Source of the DNA: Bacillota bacterium
GTDB lineage: Bacteria; Bacillota; Clostridia; Christensenellales; Aristaeellaceae
DNA: 64,000 nt
Reading direction: 5' to 3'
NCBI GenBank assembly: GCA_023416585.1
Contig: JAEZHM010000036.1
Location: 1-64,000, forward strand
Shown: positions 34,219 to 44,101 of the stretch, in pieces
How positions within the stretch are numbered: position 1 is the stretch's first letter
Layout of the letters: each line of letters opens with the position of its first letter
Translations under genes and position numbers: made by a program
Notes under the pieces: model-generated
The model's database searches: none
What the model was told of the DNA's origin: nothing
The model's input: the letters and a program-made list of their open reading frames with translations, nothing else

Positions 34219-34248
34219 TGTAATCTGGCTGCTTCGCGTTATGCTTAT
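34219..34248 (-). repeat. Post-stop element, copy 3
   Basis: Plus-strand TGTAATCTGGCTGCTTCGCG followed by TTATGCTTA, 13 bp left of the stop codon of the 34262 GNAT gene. Confidence 0.6.
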
Positions 34249-34261
34249 ACTATACGGTTAC

Positions 34262-35128
34262 TTAGACCAAAAAAGTAAATGAAGAACTTTTAGCAAACCC
34301 AATTTTGCGGTAAAATTCTTGATCAGAAATAACTAGAGCGTTCTTTGCTCCATTAGCATAGCATCGGTTGATTGCCTCGTAAACGACTGCCTTTCCCAAA
34401 CCTTGCTTTCGATACTCTGGGATTGTGACAACCGGCTCAACATAAGCAATTTCGGAATCAGGAGTATACCATATTCCACAATGAGCAGCATATTCACCAC
34501 CAGGCGCAATAACAAAAACTGCATGACTTGGATTGAAATGAGGGCGTGTCTCCTCATCTGTGCTCTCAATCAGCGGCGGCAATCCCTCATGATTGAAGCC
34601 CTTCCATATGACTGTATTATACTTGTTTGGGTCTTTATTTTCCACATACGATGATATGCTGAATCCTTGCGGCAAAGTATAAGGATATTGTTTGCACGCC
34701 ATGGATAAAACAGTTTCCTTGCTCTCGCTTGCGTGATAGTCCATTGTGCTTAAATAAGATGAAAAATCATTATCCATGTCATTCACCGCTATTTGAAGTT
34801 TCCCATTTGCTGAAAGGCTTTTTTCCGCATACAAGAGCATTTCTTTTTTTATATAATCAAAGCTGCTATGACAGATAAAATATGCCTGCCCTAACCGCAT
34901 ATCATGCGTTGCAATTCCTATAACCTTATTGTCACATTCCCAAATTCCGATCATGGGAACCATTTCTCTTTTTAGGTTCGGATGCCCCATAAGCCATTCC
35001 CATCTTGCCCAATGCCAATTTTCATGAAAACCAACTGCCCCATTATGCTTTAGGAAATCAAATATTTTGTAGAAATCCTCACTATTGCAACCTTGTTCAC
35101 CCGTATAGTTACGCATTTTGATGTTCAT
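34262..35128 (-). CDS. Two-domain GNAT-family acetyltransferase
   Basis: A 288-aa protein. A degenerate N-terminal GNAT-like half (to about 140) is followed by a canonical one with VEPVVTIPEYRKQGLGKAVV and FYRKIGF. The ATG at 35128 is preferred to a GTG at 35137 because an AGGCGG-like site fits it. Function unknown beyond acyl transfer. Confidence 0.85.
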   Translation of the reverse strand: MNIKMRNYTGEQGCNSEDFYKIFDFLKHNGAVGFHENWHWARWEWLMGHPNLKREMVPMIGIWECDNKVIGIATHDMRLGQAYFICHSSFDYIKKEMLLYAEKSLSANGKLQIAVNDMDNDFSSYLSTMDYHASESKETVLSMACKQYPYTLPQGFSISSYVENKDPNKYNTVIWKGFNHEGLPPLIESTDEETRPHFNPSHAVFVIAPGGEYAAHCGIWYTPDSEIAYVEPVVTIPEYRKQGLGKAVVYEAINRCYANGAKNALVISDQEFYRKIGFAKSSSFTFLV

Positions 35129-35197
35129 ACGTTGCACCGCCTAAAGTAAATCTTCCAAGATCAAAATTATTCGGCAAATCGCTATTTATATCCCTGT

Positions 35198-35400
35198 TCA
35201 TATGGGTGTCATGGCTTCGCAGCATTTATCATCCGCCCATCCTAAAGGGTTTGCATCCATATAGTTCCATTTCATAAGATAATCCTCCTCGTGACGAATG
35301 ATGTGACCAACATACGATTTTTGAAAGACTGATGCACCACTATCTTTTGCCACCAGCGTTTTCAATGACCGAATGACCTTCGGTATTCTGGCGTCCGAGG
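35198..35400 (-). pseudogene. RAYT C-terminal fragment, copy 2
   Basis: Minus-strand SLKTLVAKDSGASVFQKSY, HIIRHEEDYL and WNYMDANPLGWADD, ending at TGA (35198-35200). It matches the C-terminal parts of copies 1 and 3 but has no HUH half; instead it runs into a tandem REP array. Confidence 0.75.
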
Positions 35401-35424
35401 GGAGCGCTGCGCCGCCATCCCATC

Positions 35425-36234
35425 CGTAGGGGGCGATGCCCACATCGCCCCTTTTTTTCAATGCAATGTGCGATGCGTCACCATCCCATCCGTAGGGTGC
35501 GATTCTGCCACCATCCCATCCGTAGGGGGCGATGCCCACATCGCCCCGCTTTTCAATGCAATGATCATTCTCATGTTCTGTATCAATATTGTTGATGTTC
35601 ATCTCTGCAATTGCCCCACCTTCATACAAAAGAACCAGGTGCGATTCTGCCGCCATCCCGCCCGTAGGGGGCGATGCCCACATCGCCCCGCTTTTCAATG
35701 CAATGATCATTCTCATGTTCTGTATCAATATTGCTGATGTTCATCTCTGCAATTGCCCCACCTTCATACAAAAGAACCAGGTGCGATTCTGCCGCCATCC
35801 CATCCGTAGGGGGCGATGCCCACATCGCCCCGCTTTTCAACGCAATGATCATTCTCATGTTCTGTATCAATATTGTTGATGTTCATCTCTGCAATTGCCC
35901 CACCTTCTTACAAAAGAACCAGGTGCGATTCTGCCGCCATCCCATCCGCAGGGGGCGATGCCCACATCGCCCCGCTTTTCAATGCAATGATCATTCTCAT
36001 GTTCTGTATCAATATTGTTCATGTACATCTCTGCAATTGCCCCACCTTCTTACAAAAGAACCACGGTGCTCTGCGCCCGCCATCCCATCCGTAGGGGGCG
36101 ATGCCCACATCGCCCCGCTTTTCAATGCAATGATCATTCTCAGGTTCTGTATCAATATTGTTCATGTACATCTCAGCAATTGCCCCACCTTTATTCAAAA
36201 GGACAACGGGGCGATGTGGGCATCGCCCCCTACG
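35425..36234. repeat. Tandem array of 142-bp units, each with a REP palindrome
   Basis: ATCTCTGCAATTGCCCCACC recurs at 35601, 35743, 35885 and 36027, exactly 142 bp apart, and in altered form at 36170. REP cores lie at 35425, 35521, 35663, 35805, 35947 and 36090, with an inverted core closing the array at 36207. On the minus strand a unit encodes a shortened piece of the RAYT N-terminal half that lacks the HUH motif, so the array arose by amplifying a transposase/REP fragment. Long open frames across it are by-products of the repetition. Confidence 0.9.
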
Positions 36235-36330
36235 GGCCACACACTACAAATTGGAATTTTACGCAAATCCATGTGTGAAAAAGCAATATGTAAGCCGCCC
36301 TTTACACAATATGACAAGATAAGCCAACCA

Positions 36331-36468
36331 AAAGCCTTCCCCTTGAGGGGAAGGTGCCGACGAAGGAGGCGGATGAGGTGTAGCTGCCGCAAGCCGCGTT
36401 ATATCCTCTCTTCGTCCCAACACCTCAACCTGCTCTGGCGCGCAACTTTCCCCCAAGGGGAAGGCTTT
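36331..36468. repeat. MITE-like element with 15-bp terminal inverted repeats
   Basis: AAAGCCTTCCCCTTG (36331-36345) and its exact complement (36454-36468) bound a 138-bp element without a gene. Related motifs are at 23651-23771. Confidence 0.7.
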
Positions 36469-36533
36469 AGGAAACACTTCTTTCCACCTAACACATTTAC
36501 AACCCGATAAATTCCTGCTTGTCCATTGCCCAT

Positions 36534-36562
36534 ATCCTATAACATGCTGATAAAAGCAGCCA
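36534..36562 (-). promoter_or_regulatory. Degenerate promoter in intergenic repeat R2 (copy 2)
   Basis: Minus-strand TGGCTG, 17 nt, TAGGAT in the same flanks as the R2 promoters at 32118 and 38943. No intact gene lies downstream of it, only repeats. Positions 36563-36697 carry the rest of R2, including a decayed hairpin. Confidence 0.35.
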
Positions 36563-36697
36563 TGCCGGGCTCAAAAGACCCTTCTGAAAGGCCGGCTAGG
36601 CGGTGCGCATTGGACCCGAACCCGTGGCCGCACCTGTGTGATCAATGTTCTTTGCAGCATTCGCCAATGCACAAATAATCAAAGGAAGCACAATATC

Positions 36698-36740
36698 AGC
36701 TTATACATTGGAATTTTCCAGCTTCTTGTCATGCTCATTA
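36698..36740 (-). repeat. Post-stop element, copy 4
   Basis: Plus-strand ATTGGAATTTTCCAGCTTCT followed by TGTCATGCTCA, touching the TTA stop of the next GNAT gene. It shares CTTATACATTGGAATTT with copy 2. Confidence 0.7.
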
Positions 36741-37169
36741 GGTATGATAAAGAAGTTTTGACATGAACATTTCTTGCGGTCGTTCAAATGGCATATTATT
36801 AGCAAAAAAGACAGCACCATTTTCTTTATATCCAAGTTTTCTATAAAAATGTTGGGCTTGTTTATCAACTCCAGTTGAAATCATGACTACGTCATATCCA
36901 ATTGCAAGCATTTCATTTTCCCAATATTGCATCGCTTGTCTGCCAAATCCTTTTCTTTGAGAAGATTCTTCGATCTCTATGAGCGTAAGAAACGGAGTAT
37001 GATCCCATAGTAAATTATACCTTAATATCCCAACAGGATGATCTCCGTCACAGATGACATATCCTCGTTTGTCTCTAATTTTTAGTTCAAACTCCTTCTG
37101 GCTCAAAAGATTGTCAAGTGTAAACCAAAATATTTTATCATCTTCTGATACATACTTCATCTTAAACAT
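36738..37169 (-). CDS. GNAT-family acetyltransferase
   Basis: A 143-aa GNAT with LIEIEESSQRKGFGRQAM and HFYRKLGYKENG. GGAGG five bases before the ATG at 37169 fixes the start; an ATG six codons earlier has no site. It resembles GNATs that act on small amines, but the substrate is unknown. Confidence 0.88.
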   Translation of the reverse strand: MFKMKYVSEDDKIFWFTLDNLLSQKEFELKIRDKRGYVICDGDHPVGILRYNLLWDHTPFLTLIEIEESSQRKGFGRQAMQYWENEMLAIGYDVVMISTGVDKQAQHFYRKLGYKENGAVFFANNMPFERPQEMFMSKLLYHT

Positions 37170-37220
37170 AACAACCTCCGAAAACATAAATAGCTCATAT
37201 GTGTTTACTTATGCGTACAC

Positions 37221-37721
37221 CTACAATCTGTTTATGATGCTTTTTATTTCATCAACAACTTGCGCTATTGTTTTGTGGTCGGTATTGATAACGTAATCGC
37301 CAGAATGGGGCTTCATTCTTAACCATTGAAATGATACTTCGTTCGCATCGCCGCGCTTTTTATGGCGTTCAACCAGCGTTTCTTCGGAACATTTCAATGT
37401 GAACACAATAGTTGTGTAATCCTTCGCGGTGATATCTTTCAATATAGCCTCTCGAATTACATCGCCTATCACCACCACGGAGGAAAAAATGACATAATCG
37501 AAATCTGAATTTAAGTAGGTAGACAGCGCAAAAGATATGATTTTGTCGCCATTGCGTAACCGCGGGTCAGCAAACGAAAACGGATTAACGCACCATGCCC
37601 AGTCGCCATCAAAATGCGCACTGTTCTCGAATGACTCAAAAAGGCTTTCTGCCACAGCGGTTTTCCCTACGCAAGGCGAACCGGTAATGATAATTAACTT
37701 TTGCCTCAAATCATCGTGCAT
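37221..37721 (-). CDS. Small P-loop kinase
   Basis: A 166-aa protein with Walker A TGSPCVGKTA, DGDWAWCVNPF, a RHKKRGD LID-like segment and a C-terminal VINTDHKTIAQVVDEI. CGGAGG lies 6 nt before the ATG. It is the intact relative of the fragment at 31792-32037. Similar proteins are annotated as AAA or adenylylsulfate-kinase-like; the substrate is unknown. Confidence 0.85.
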   Translation of the reverse strand: MHDDLRQKLIIITGSPCVGKTAVAESLFESFENSAHFDGDWAWCVNPFSFADPRLRNGDKIISFALSTYLNSDFDYVIFSSVVVIGDVIREAILKDITAKDYTTIVFTLKCSEETLVERHKKRGDANEVSFQWLRMKPHSGDYVINTDHKTIAQVVDEIKSIINRL

Positions 37722-37799
37722 CTTTACCTCCGCAAACGTACAAAGCATAAATGCTCCATAGTCAACAACCGCCCGATAAATTCCTGTTTACATCCCTGT

Positions 37800-37945
37800 T
37801 CATTTGGGCGCCATGGCTTTGCGGTATTCATCATCCGCCCACCCGGCAGGATTTGAATCCATATAGTTCCATTTCGTAAGATAATCCCCCTCATGGCGAA
37901 TGATGTGATCTTCATACGATTTTTGAAAGGCCGATACACCGCCAT
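37800..37945 (-). pseudogene. RAYT C-terminal fragment, copy 3
   Basis: Minus-strand GVSAFQKSYEDHIIRHEGDY, then LTKWNYMDSNPAGWADDEYR, with a TGA at 37800-37802. It joins directly to the REP array at 37947. Confidence 0.75.
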
Positions 37946-37946
37946 C

Positions 37947-38201
37947 CGTAGGGGGCGATGCCCACATCGCCCCGTTTTCAATGCAATATGCGATTCGGCC
38001 GCCATCTCATCCGTAGGGGGCGATGCCCACATCGCCCCGTTTTCAATGCTATGTGCGATTCGGCCGTCATCCCATCCGTAGGGGGCGATGCCCACATCGC
38101 CCCGTTTTCAATGCTATGTGCGATTCGGCCAGTACTTCTCGGTGATTGTCCCAATTTCACTCAAAAGTACCACGGGGCGATGAGGGCATTGTTCCCTGCG
38201 A
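37947..38201. repeat. Tandem array of three 65-bp REP units plus an inverted decayed copy
   Basis: REP cores start at 37947, 38012 and 38077, exactly 65 bp apart, joined by TGCGATTCGGCC spacers. A decayed inverted core ends the array at about 38172-38201. Confidence 0.85.
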
Positions 38202-38208
38202 ACCACAC

Positions 38209-38245
38209 ACGACAAATTGGCATCTGTAGATATCCTGTTGCTCAT
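38209..38245 (-). repeat. Post-stop element, copy 5 (diverged)
   Basis: Plus-strand ACAAATTGGCATCTGTAG then TCCTGTTGCTCA, 10 bp left of the stop of the DHFR-like gene. Only the ends match the other copies well. Confidence 0.4.
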
Positions 38246-38254
38246 TTAGTATCA

Positions 38255-38848
<594 letters not shown>

Positions 38849-38942
38849 GACTGAGATCCTCCAAACATATAATAAGCTCAACAAAATGTCACATGATTTT
38901 TGTTTACCATCAATCGGCAAATTCTGTTTGTCTATTGCCTTT

Positions 38943-38971
38943 ATCATATAATATACTGATAAAAAGAGCAA
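38943..38971 (-). promoter_or_regulatory. Promoter carried by intergenic repeat R2 (copy 3)
   Basis: Minus-strand TTGCTC (38966-38971), 17 nt, TATGAT (38943-38948), about 95 bp before the DHFR-like gene. The rest of this 353-bp divergent gap holds a decayed R2 hairpin near 38985 and the exporter promoter. Confidence 0.65.
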
Positions 38972-39130
38972 TGCCGGCACGCAAAATCCCGCCTTAAAGG
39001 TGTACTTTGCGGTACTTGTTGTCACTTACTTGCGGCCCTATCAATATGAACGAGATGCACTGCCAAAATGTCCTGTTTGCATATCGCCAATGAATTCCCG
39101 GTTACGCTAAAAATCAATTTGCCAAAATCC

Positions 39131-39158
39131 TTGACATTACCACAATTTTATATATAAC
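39131..39158 (+). promoter_or_regulatory. Promoter of the ABC exporter operon
   Basis: TTGACA (39131-39136), 16 nt, TATAAC (39153-39158), 44 bp before the start codon. Confidence 0.7.
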
Positions 39159-39201
39159 ATAGAACATGTAATGGAGTATATATAACAAGGCAGATGAAAA
39201 A

Positions 39202-41091
39202 ATGACAAAAGTACAAAAGCCTCACAGCAGCATTTTAAGCGCCATAAAGCTCTCCCTTTCCGCGTACTGGCAAGTGCGCAAATCGCTGGTGATCTGCTGC
39301 GCGCTGGCGGTTGTGTTCCGCGTGGCGCTGCCTTACGCGGGCATTTACATGCCGAAGGTTGTTATTGACTTGATTGGGCAGCAATCTAACGCTTCCCATT
39401 TTCTGCTCGTGGTAGGCGCCTTGGCGCTCATGATGGTGGCACTGGGCTATGGGAAAAGTTTCACCGACAGCATTGTCGATAACTGTATGGGTACCACAGG
39501 TATTTTTTCCTTCATGCTTAAAACGATATCCAAACAGATCAACATGGATTATGAGCAGTTGGAAAATCCCGATTTCAAGGCTGTCATGGACAAAGCGGAG
39601 AAGGCTGTTCAGAGCAACCACACCTTGGCGATGAACATTCCGCGAACGCTCGTTCAGCTTTTCTCCAATGTGTTTGGCTTTCTTCTCTACGCCGGCGTAA
39701 TCGCCCTGGTCAACCCCATCATTTTGCTTGTGCTGCTGTTTTGCGCAGGGTGCAACTGGTGGGCGCTTGCGCGCTCCCGCAAGTATAACGAGTTGACCCG
39801 CGAAGAACGCAGCAAGCTGAACCGCAAGTATTTGGCATTGCAAAACACCATGCGCGATACGGCATCCGCCAAGGACATACGCATGTACGGCGCGTTCCCA
39901 TGGCTGAAGGATTTTCTGAGCACGCTGCGCAAGCAGAACCGCGAGGCGGAAAAAGCCGTACTGACCAAGCAAATGCAGGCGAATTTGATGGATGGCGCGA
40001 TGATTTTACTGCGCGACGGCATCGCATATGGCCTGCTCATTTCGCTGCTTCTTAAAAATGAGCTGGAATTGGGCGAGTTTGTATTCGTGTTTGCCGCTAT
40101 TGGCGCGCTGGGCGGCTGGATTTCCGGCATTTTGGTAGCCGCCAGCGATTTGGCAAAGTCCGCCGTAGAGATGGCGGATATGCAGGCCATGCTCAAATAC
40201 CCCGACCGCATGAACACGGGCGTGGGCACGGTGCTGCCATCAAACGAAGCCTTGCCGCCGGAAATCCGTTTTGAAAATGTCACCTATACCTACCCGAAAG
40301 CGGAAAAACCCGCGCTGCGCCATATAAACCTCACCATTCGCCCAGGCGAACGACTGGCGGTAGTGGGCGCGAACGGCGCCGGCAAAACCACGTTTGTAAA
40401 GCTGCTCTGCGGGCTATATCTGCCCACGGAAGGTCAGGTCTCCTACGCGGGCAAACCGCTGATTGCCTACAACCGCGACGAGCTGTACACCCAGTTTTCG
40501 CCTGTGTTTCAGGATATCCACCTTCTTTCTACAGACATCGCCGGCAACGTAAGCCAGCAGCCGCCGGATATGACCGACTGCGCCAAAGTGACCCAAAGTC
40601 TTATGCTGGCCGGCCTGAGCGATAAAATAAACAGCTTGCCGGAAAAAGAAAAAACACTACTCGTGCGCGCGGTACATGCTGATGCAATCGAACTTTCCGG
40701 GGGTGAAAAGCAAAAGCTGGCCATGGCGCGGGCGCTGTACAAGGATGCGCCGGTGATCTTGCTGGACGAGCCTACCGCCGCGCTGGACCCGTTGGCGGAG
40801 AACGAAGTGTATCAAAAATACGCGGAGCTGACGCAAGGCAAGACCAGCGTGTATATCTCCCACCGTCTGGCAAGCACCCGTTTTTGCGACCGCATCATAT
40901 TACTTGACGGTGCGGCGGAAAAGGATTCTATTGCGGAGATGGGTACACATGAGGAATTGATACGGCTTGGGGGCATTTATGCCCATATGTTTGAAACGCA
41001 GGCCAGTTATTATCAGCAAGACGGTGCGGCGGAAGCGGAACGCAGGACGCCGGGCATCATAAGCGGGGAGGGGCAGGCCGATGGAGAATAA
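39202..41091 (+). CDS. ABC exporter half-transporter, subunit 1
   Basis: A 629-aa fused membrane/ATPase protein with about six N-terminal transmembrane helices. The ATPase has Walker A GANGAGKTT, signature LSGGEKQKLA and Walker B VILLDEPTAALDP followed by the switch His (YISHRLAST). It overlaps the next gene by 11 bp, so the two form a heterodimer. Exporters of this type move drugs, peptides or lipids; no substrate gene is adjacent. Its ribosome site is weak (AAGGCAG). Confidence 0.93.
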   Translation: MTKVQKPHSSILSAIKLSLSAYWQVRKSLVICCALAVVFRVALPYAGIYMPKVVIDLIGQQSNASHFLLVVGALALMMVALGYGKSFTDSIVDNCMGTTGIFSFMLKTISKQINMDYEQLENPDFKAVMDKAEKAVQSNHTLAMNIPRTLVQLFSNVFGFLLYAGVIALVNPIILLVLLFCAGCNWWALARSRKYNELTREERSKLNRKYLALQNTMRDTASAKDIRMYGAFPWLKDFLSTLRKQNREAEKAVLTKQMQANLMDGAMILLRDGIAYGLLISLLLKNELELGEFVFVFAAIGALGGWISGILVAASDLAKSAVEMADMQAMLKYPDRMNTGVGTVLPSNEALPPEIRFENVTYTYPKAEKPALRHINLTIRPGERLAVVGANGAGKTTFVKLLCGLYLPTEGQVSYAGKPLIAYNRDELYTQFSPVFQDIHLLSTDIAGNVSQQPPDMTDCAKVTQSLMLAGLSDKINSLPEKEKTLLVRAVHADAIELSGGEKQKLAMARALYKDAPVILLDEPTAALDPLAENEVYQKYAELTQGKTSVYISHRLASTRFCDRIILLDGAAEKDSIAEMGTHEELIRLGGIYAHMFETQASYYQQDGAAEAERRTPGIISGEGQADGE

Positions 41092-42934
41092 AGAAAAAAC
41101 GCCTCGCTTTATGGATCATGTAAAATGGACGCTTAAAGGCTTTCGCTTGATGATGCGCTTGTCGCCGTCTTATCTGCCCACGCTGCTCGGACAGTCTTTT
41201 ATCACAGCGTTTGTTCCGATGATGCAGCTTTTCTTTTCCGCGCGCATTCTAAATACGCTGGCGGGAAGCCGGGATGTCACCGCCATTTTTGTCTATGCCG
41301 CTTTAACCGTGCTGCTTGGCTTTGCTTTCTCGGCGCTGAAATCGGTGCTTACGCGCGAGGTGGATTTGTCTACCTTTTGGTTCGCCTATTCCGATATGCT
41401 GGGCATGGAAGCGGAACAGTTCGCGAAAATGGACTTCCCCCACACGGAAAACAGCGAGATTTCTGAAAAACTGGCAGTTATGGATACGAAGGCGCGCGGG
41501 AACGGTTTGGGTCTGATGAATCTGTACTGGATGTCGCAGTCAATTTCCGTCGGTCTGTTTTCATTGCTTTTCTCCGGCGTGCTGCTTACGGGAATGTTTC
41601 AAAGCAGCGCGGTGTATGACCACACTTTTGCCACTACGCATTATGCCACGCTGCTGCTTGCGCTGCTGGTAGCCGTAATGCTTGCGTTGAATATCCTGTT
41701 CCGGCGAAAAGAAAAGAAAGTGCTGGACGAAGTGTTCCAGGAAAACACAAAGTCCAACACCGCCGCCGCGTATTACAATGATTATTTAAAGTCCGAAAAA
41801 GCCGCCAAGGACATCCGCCTGTACCATCAAGGCAGCATGCTGGAGCATATTTTTTCTTACAGCTACAATGTAAAAAGCTGGCTGCGATTTTTCTTCTTTG
41901 AAGGCCGCCTCGGTGGCTTTTCCGCCGCGGGTATGGCCGTGGTGGGCGGGGCTGTTTACCTGCTCATTGGGCTTAGGGCGCTGGCAGGTATGTACGCCGT
42001 AGGGTATGTCGTTCAATATGTCGGTGCAGTAACCGCGCTGGTGACAGCAGTGACAACGCTTTTCAGCGATTTGGGACGTGCGTACAACAACGCCGCGTAT
42101 ATCAAGCCGCTGCTGGACTTTTTGAATTTGCCGGATGTGCTGGCCAAGGGAAGAAAGCCCGTCCCAGAAGACGCAGCATACTGTTTTGAGTTTCGCAATG
42201 TCAGCTTCCGCTATCCCGGCGCACAAACCTTCGCGCTCAAAAACCTGAACATGACGCTGAACGCAAACCGGCGGCTGGCAGTTGTCGGGAAAAACGGCAG
42301 CGGTAAAACCACCATGATCAAGCTGCTCTGCCGCCTGTACGACCCTACGGAGGGTGAAATACTGCTAAACGGCGTGAATATTCAGGAGTACGACTTTCAG
42401 GCGTATCGCCGGTTGTTTTCCATCGTGTTTCAGGACTTCAAGCTTTTTCCGCTGACGATCGGCGCAAATGTCGCCATTTCCAATACTTTTGACAAAGAGA
42501 AAGCGCTGCGCTGCCTTAAGGACGCAGGCTTTGGCGAACGCTTGCAAAAGCTTCCGCTGGGATTGGATACTGTGCTTTACAAGGAATTTGACGAGGAGGG
42601 CGTGCAAATCTCCGGCGGCGAAGCGCAAAAAATCGCACTGGCGCGGGCGCTGTATAAAGACGCCGGCATCATCGTTTTGGACGAACCGACCGCCGCGCTG
42701 GACCCCATCGCCGAGTTTGAAGTGTATTCCACCTTCGAGAAAACCATTGGCTCCAAAACGGCGGTCTTTATCTCGCACCGTCTGTCCTCCTGCCGATTCT
42801 GCCACGATATCGCCGTTTTTGACAGTGGGGAACTCGTACAGCGCGGCAGCCATGAGGTTCTGCTTTCCAACGCGGATGGTCTTTATGCCGCCCTCTGGCA
42901 TGCGCAGGCGCAGCATTATGTAGACGCGCAGTAA
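41081..42934 (+). CDS. ABC exporter half-transporter, subunit 2
   Basis: A 617-aa partner with six transmembrane helices, Walker A GKNGSGKTT, signature ISGGEAQKIA, Walker B IIVLDEPTAALDP and SHRLSS. Both ATP sites keep the catalytic Glu by sequence. It starts inside the end of subunit 1. Confidence 0.93.
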   Translation: MENKEKTPRFMDHVKWTLKGFRLMMRLSPSYLPTLLGQSFITAFVPMMQLFFSARILNTLAGSRDVTAIFVYAALTVLLGFAFSALKSVLTREVDLSTFWFAYSDMLGMEAEQFAKMDFPHTENSEISEKLAVMDTKARGNGLGLMNLYWMSQSISVGLFSLLFSGVLLTGMFQSSAVYDHTFATTHYATLLLALLVAVMLALNILFRRKEKKVLDEVFQENTKSNTAAAYYNDYLKSEKAAKDIRLYHQGSMLEHIFSYSYNVKSWLRFFFFEGRLGGFSAAGMAVVGGAVYLLIGLRALAGMYAVGYVVQYVGAVTALVTAVTTLFSDLGRAYNNAAYIKPLLDFLNLPDVLAKGRKPVPEDAAYCFEFRNVSFRYPGAQTFALKNLNMTLNANRRLAVVGKNGSGKTTMIKLLCRLYDPTEGEILLNGVNIQEYDFQAYRRLFSIVFQDFKLFPLTIGANVAISNTFDKEKALRCLKDAGFGERLQKLPLGLDTVLYKEFDEEGVQISGGEAQKIALARALYKDAGIIVLDEPTAALDPIAEFEVYSTFEKTIGSKTAVFISHRLSSCRFCHDIAVFDSGELVQRGSHEVLLSNADGLYAALWHAQAQHYVDAQ

Positions 42935-42956
42935 ATGAAAGGTACCGCAAATGGTT

Positions 42957-42989
42957 GAGGGCGAGGGGCTGTTTCGGCTCCCCGCCCTT
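42957..42989 (+). terminator. Possible terminator after the exporter
   Basis: An 11-pair stem with one mismatch (AGGGCG...GGGGC with GCTCCCC...GCCCT), loop TGTTTCG. No T run follows, so termination is uncertain. Positions 42990-43170 show nothing else. Confidence 0.4.
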
Positions 42990-43170
42990 AAAATAAGGCT
43001 CTATCGCTGAACATGCTGTTTTTCCCGTGTGCATTTTACCAAATCATGTGATTTTTTTATCTTCAACACACAAGAGCCTCCCTCATCGGATGGATCTTGG
43101 ATGAATAATGCAAATTGTGTTTTTGCAAGTGCCACCGCTACGGCCTGGATACTTCCCTCCATGCGAAAAT

Positions 43171-43200
43171 GGAATATGGCAGCTTTGTATTATGCTCATA
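43171..43200 (-). repeat. Post-stop element, copy 6
   Basis: Plus-strand GGAATATGGCAGCTTTGTAT followed by TATGCTCA, just left of a minus-strand stop that ends a 43-codon remnant (below about 43327) reading MEDATDVLRRWNVTLP. Confidence 0.55.
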
Positions 43201-43327
43201 AGTGTTTACTTTGGCACATATGGCAATTAGAATCATCTGATAAAACAACACTTACTTCCTTGGGAAGTGTTACATTCCAGCGTCTTAATACATCCGTTGC
43301 ATCTTCCATGACATTAAAAGGCATCCT

Positions 43328-44012
43328 GTAATCAACGTGTACATTCTCATGTTTTGCATCGATATTATTGATGTACTTCTCGGTAATTGTCCCAATTTCA
43401 CTCAAAAGAACCTGCGGGGCGATGAAGGCATCGCCCCCTACGATGCCTCCCAGCGTTTCGAGCCGATGAAGGGTGCATATTGAACAAAGCGACCACCATC
43501 CCATCCGTAGGGGGTGCTGCGCCTACCATCCCATCCGTAGGGGGCGATGCCCACATCGCCCCGTTTTTCAATGCAATGATTATATGGATGTAACCCAGCA
43601 TGATGACATTTTCATCAATGTGCACATTCTCATGTTTTGGATCGATATTGTAGATATGTTTCTCAATGTTTGTCCCAATTTTACTCAAAAGAACCGACGG
43701 GGCGATATGGGCATCGCCCCCTACGATGCGTCCCAGCGTTTCGCGCCGATGGAGGGTGCATATTGTCAAAAAGCGCCCACCATCCCATCCGTAGGGGGTG
43801 CTGCGCTCACCTTGCCATCCGTAGGGGGCGATGCCCACATCGCCCCGTTTTTCAATGCAATGATCATATGGATGTGACCCAGCATGATGACATATTCATC
43901 AACGTGCACATTCTCATGTTTTATATCGATATTGTTGTTGTACTTCTCGGAAATTGTCCCAATTTCACTCAAAAGAACCTATGGGGCGATGAGGGTATCG
44001 CCCCCTATGGAC
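43328..44012 (-). pseudogene. Three tandem RAYT N-terminal fragments with REP palindromes
   Basis: Three copies read leftwards on the minus strand. Each contains VLLSEIG and IDIKHENVHVDE; the two at higher coordinates continue into VIMLGHIHMIIALKNGAMWA (one with Tyr-Ile-His), while the leftmost breaks after VHVD. LHRRETLGRIVGGDAHIAP segments link them. REP cores lie at 43415 (inverted), 43536, 43698 (inverted) and 43820, with partial copies near 43505 and 43791 and a decayed inverted one at about 43982. No C-terminal half is present. Confidence 0.75.
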
Positions 44013-44045
44013 CACTGATTCGATTCCAGTACAGGCCATCCCGCC

Positions 44046-44083
44046 AGAGTAGATTCACTCACAACGATTGAATCTACTCTTTT
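44046..44083. terminator. 12-bp perfect hairpin between RAYT debris and the VOC gene
   Basis: AGAGTAGATTCA/TGAATCTACTCT with an 11-nt loop. The T tract is on the plus-strand side; it still lies right after the minus-strand VOC stop. Confidence 0.6.
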
Positions 44084-44101
44084 GTTCTTGGACGCGTCTT
44101 T

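Noticed and set aside
35425..36234. CRISPR array
   Set aside because: Repeats alternate with repeats, not unique spacers: the full 142-bp unit is conserved. No cas genes are present.
35731..36510. 259-codon plus-strand frame with internal repeats
   Set aside because: It is produced by reading through the 142-bp tandem array in successive registers. It has no ribosome site, and the minus strand shows the array's origin in a transposase.
43029..43331. 100-codon plus-strand frame
   Set aside because: No ribosome site; it crosses a post-stop element and the remnant at 43196 on the other strand.
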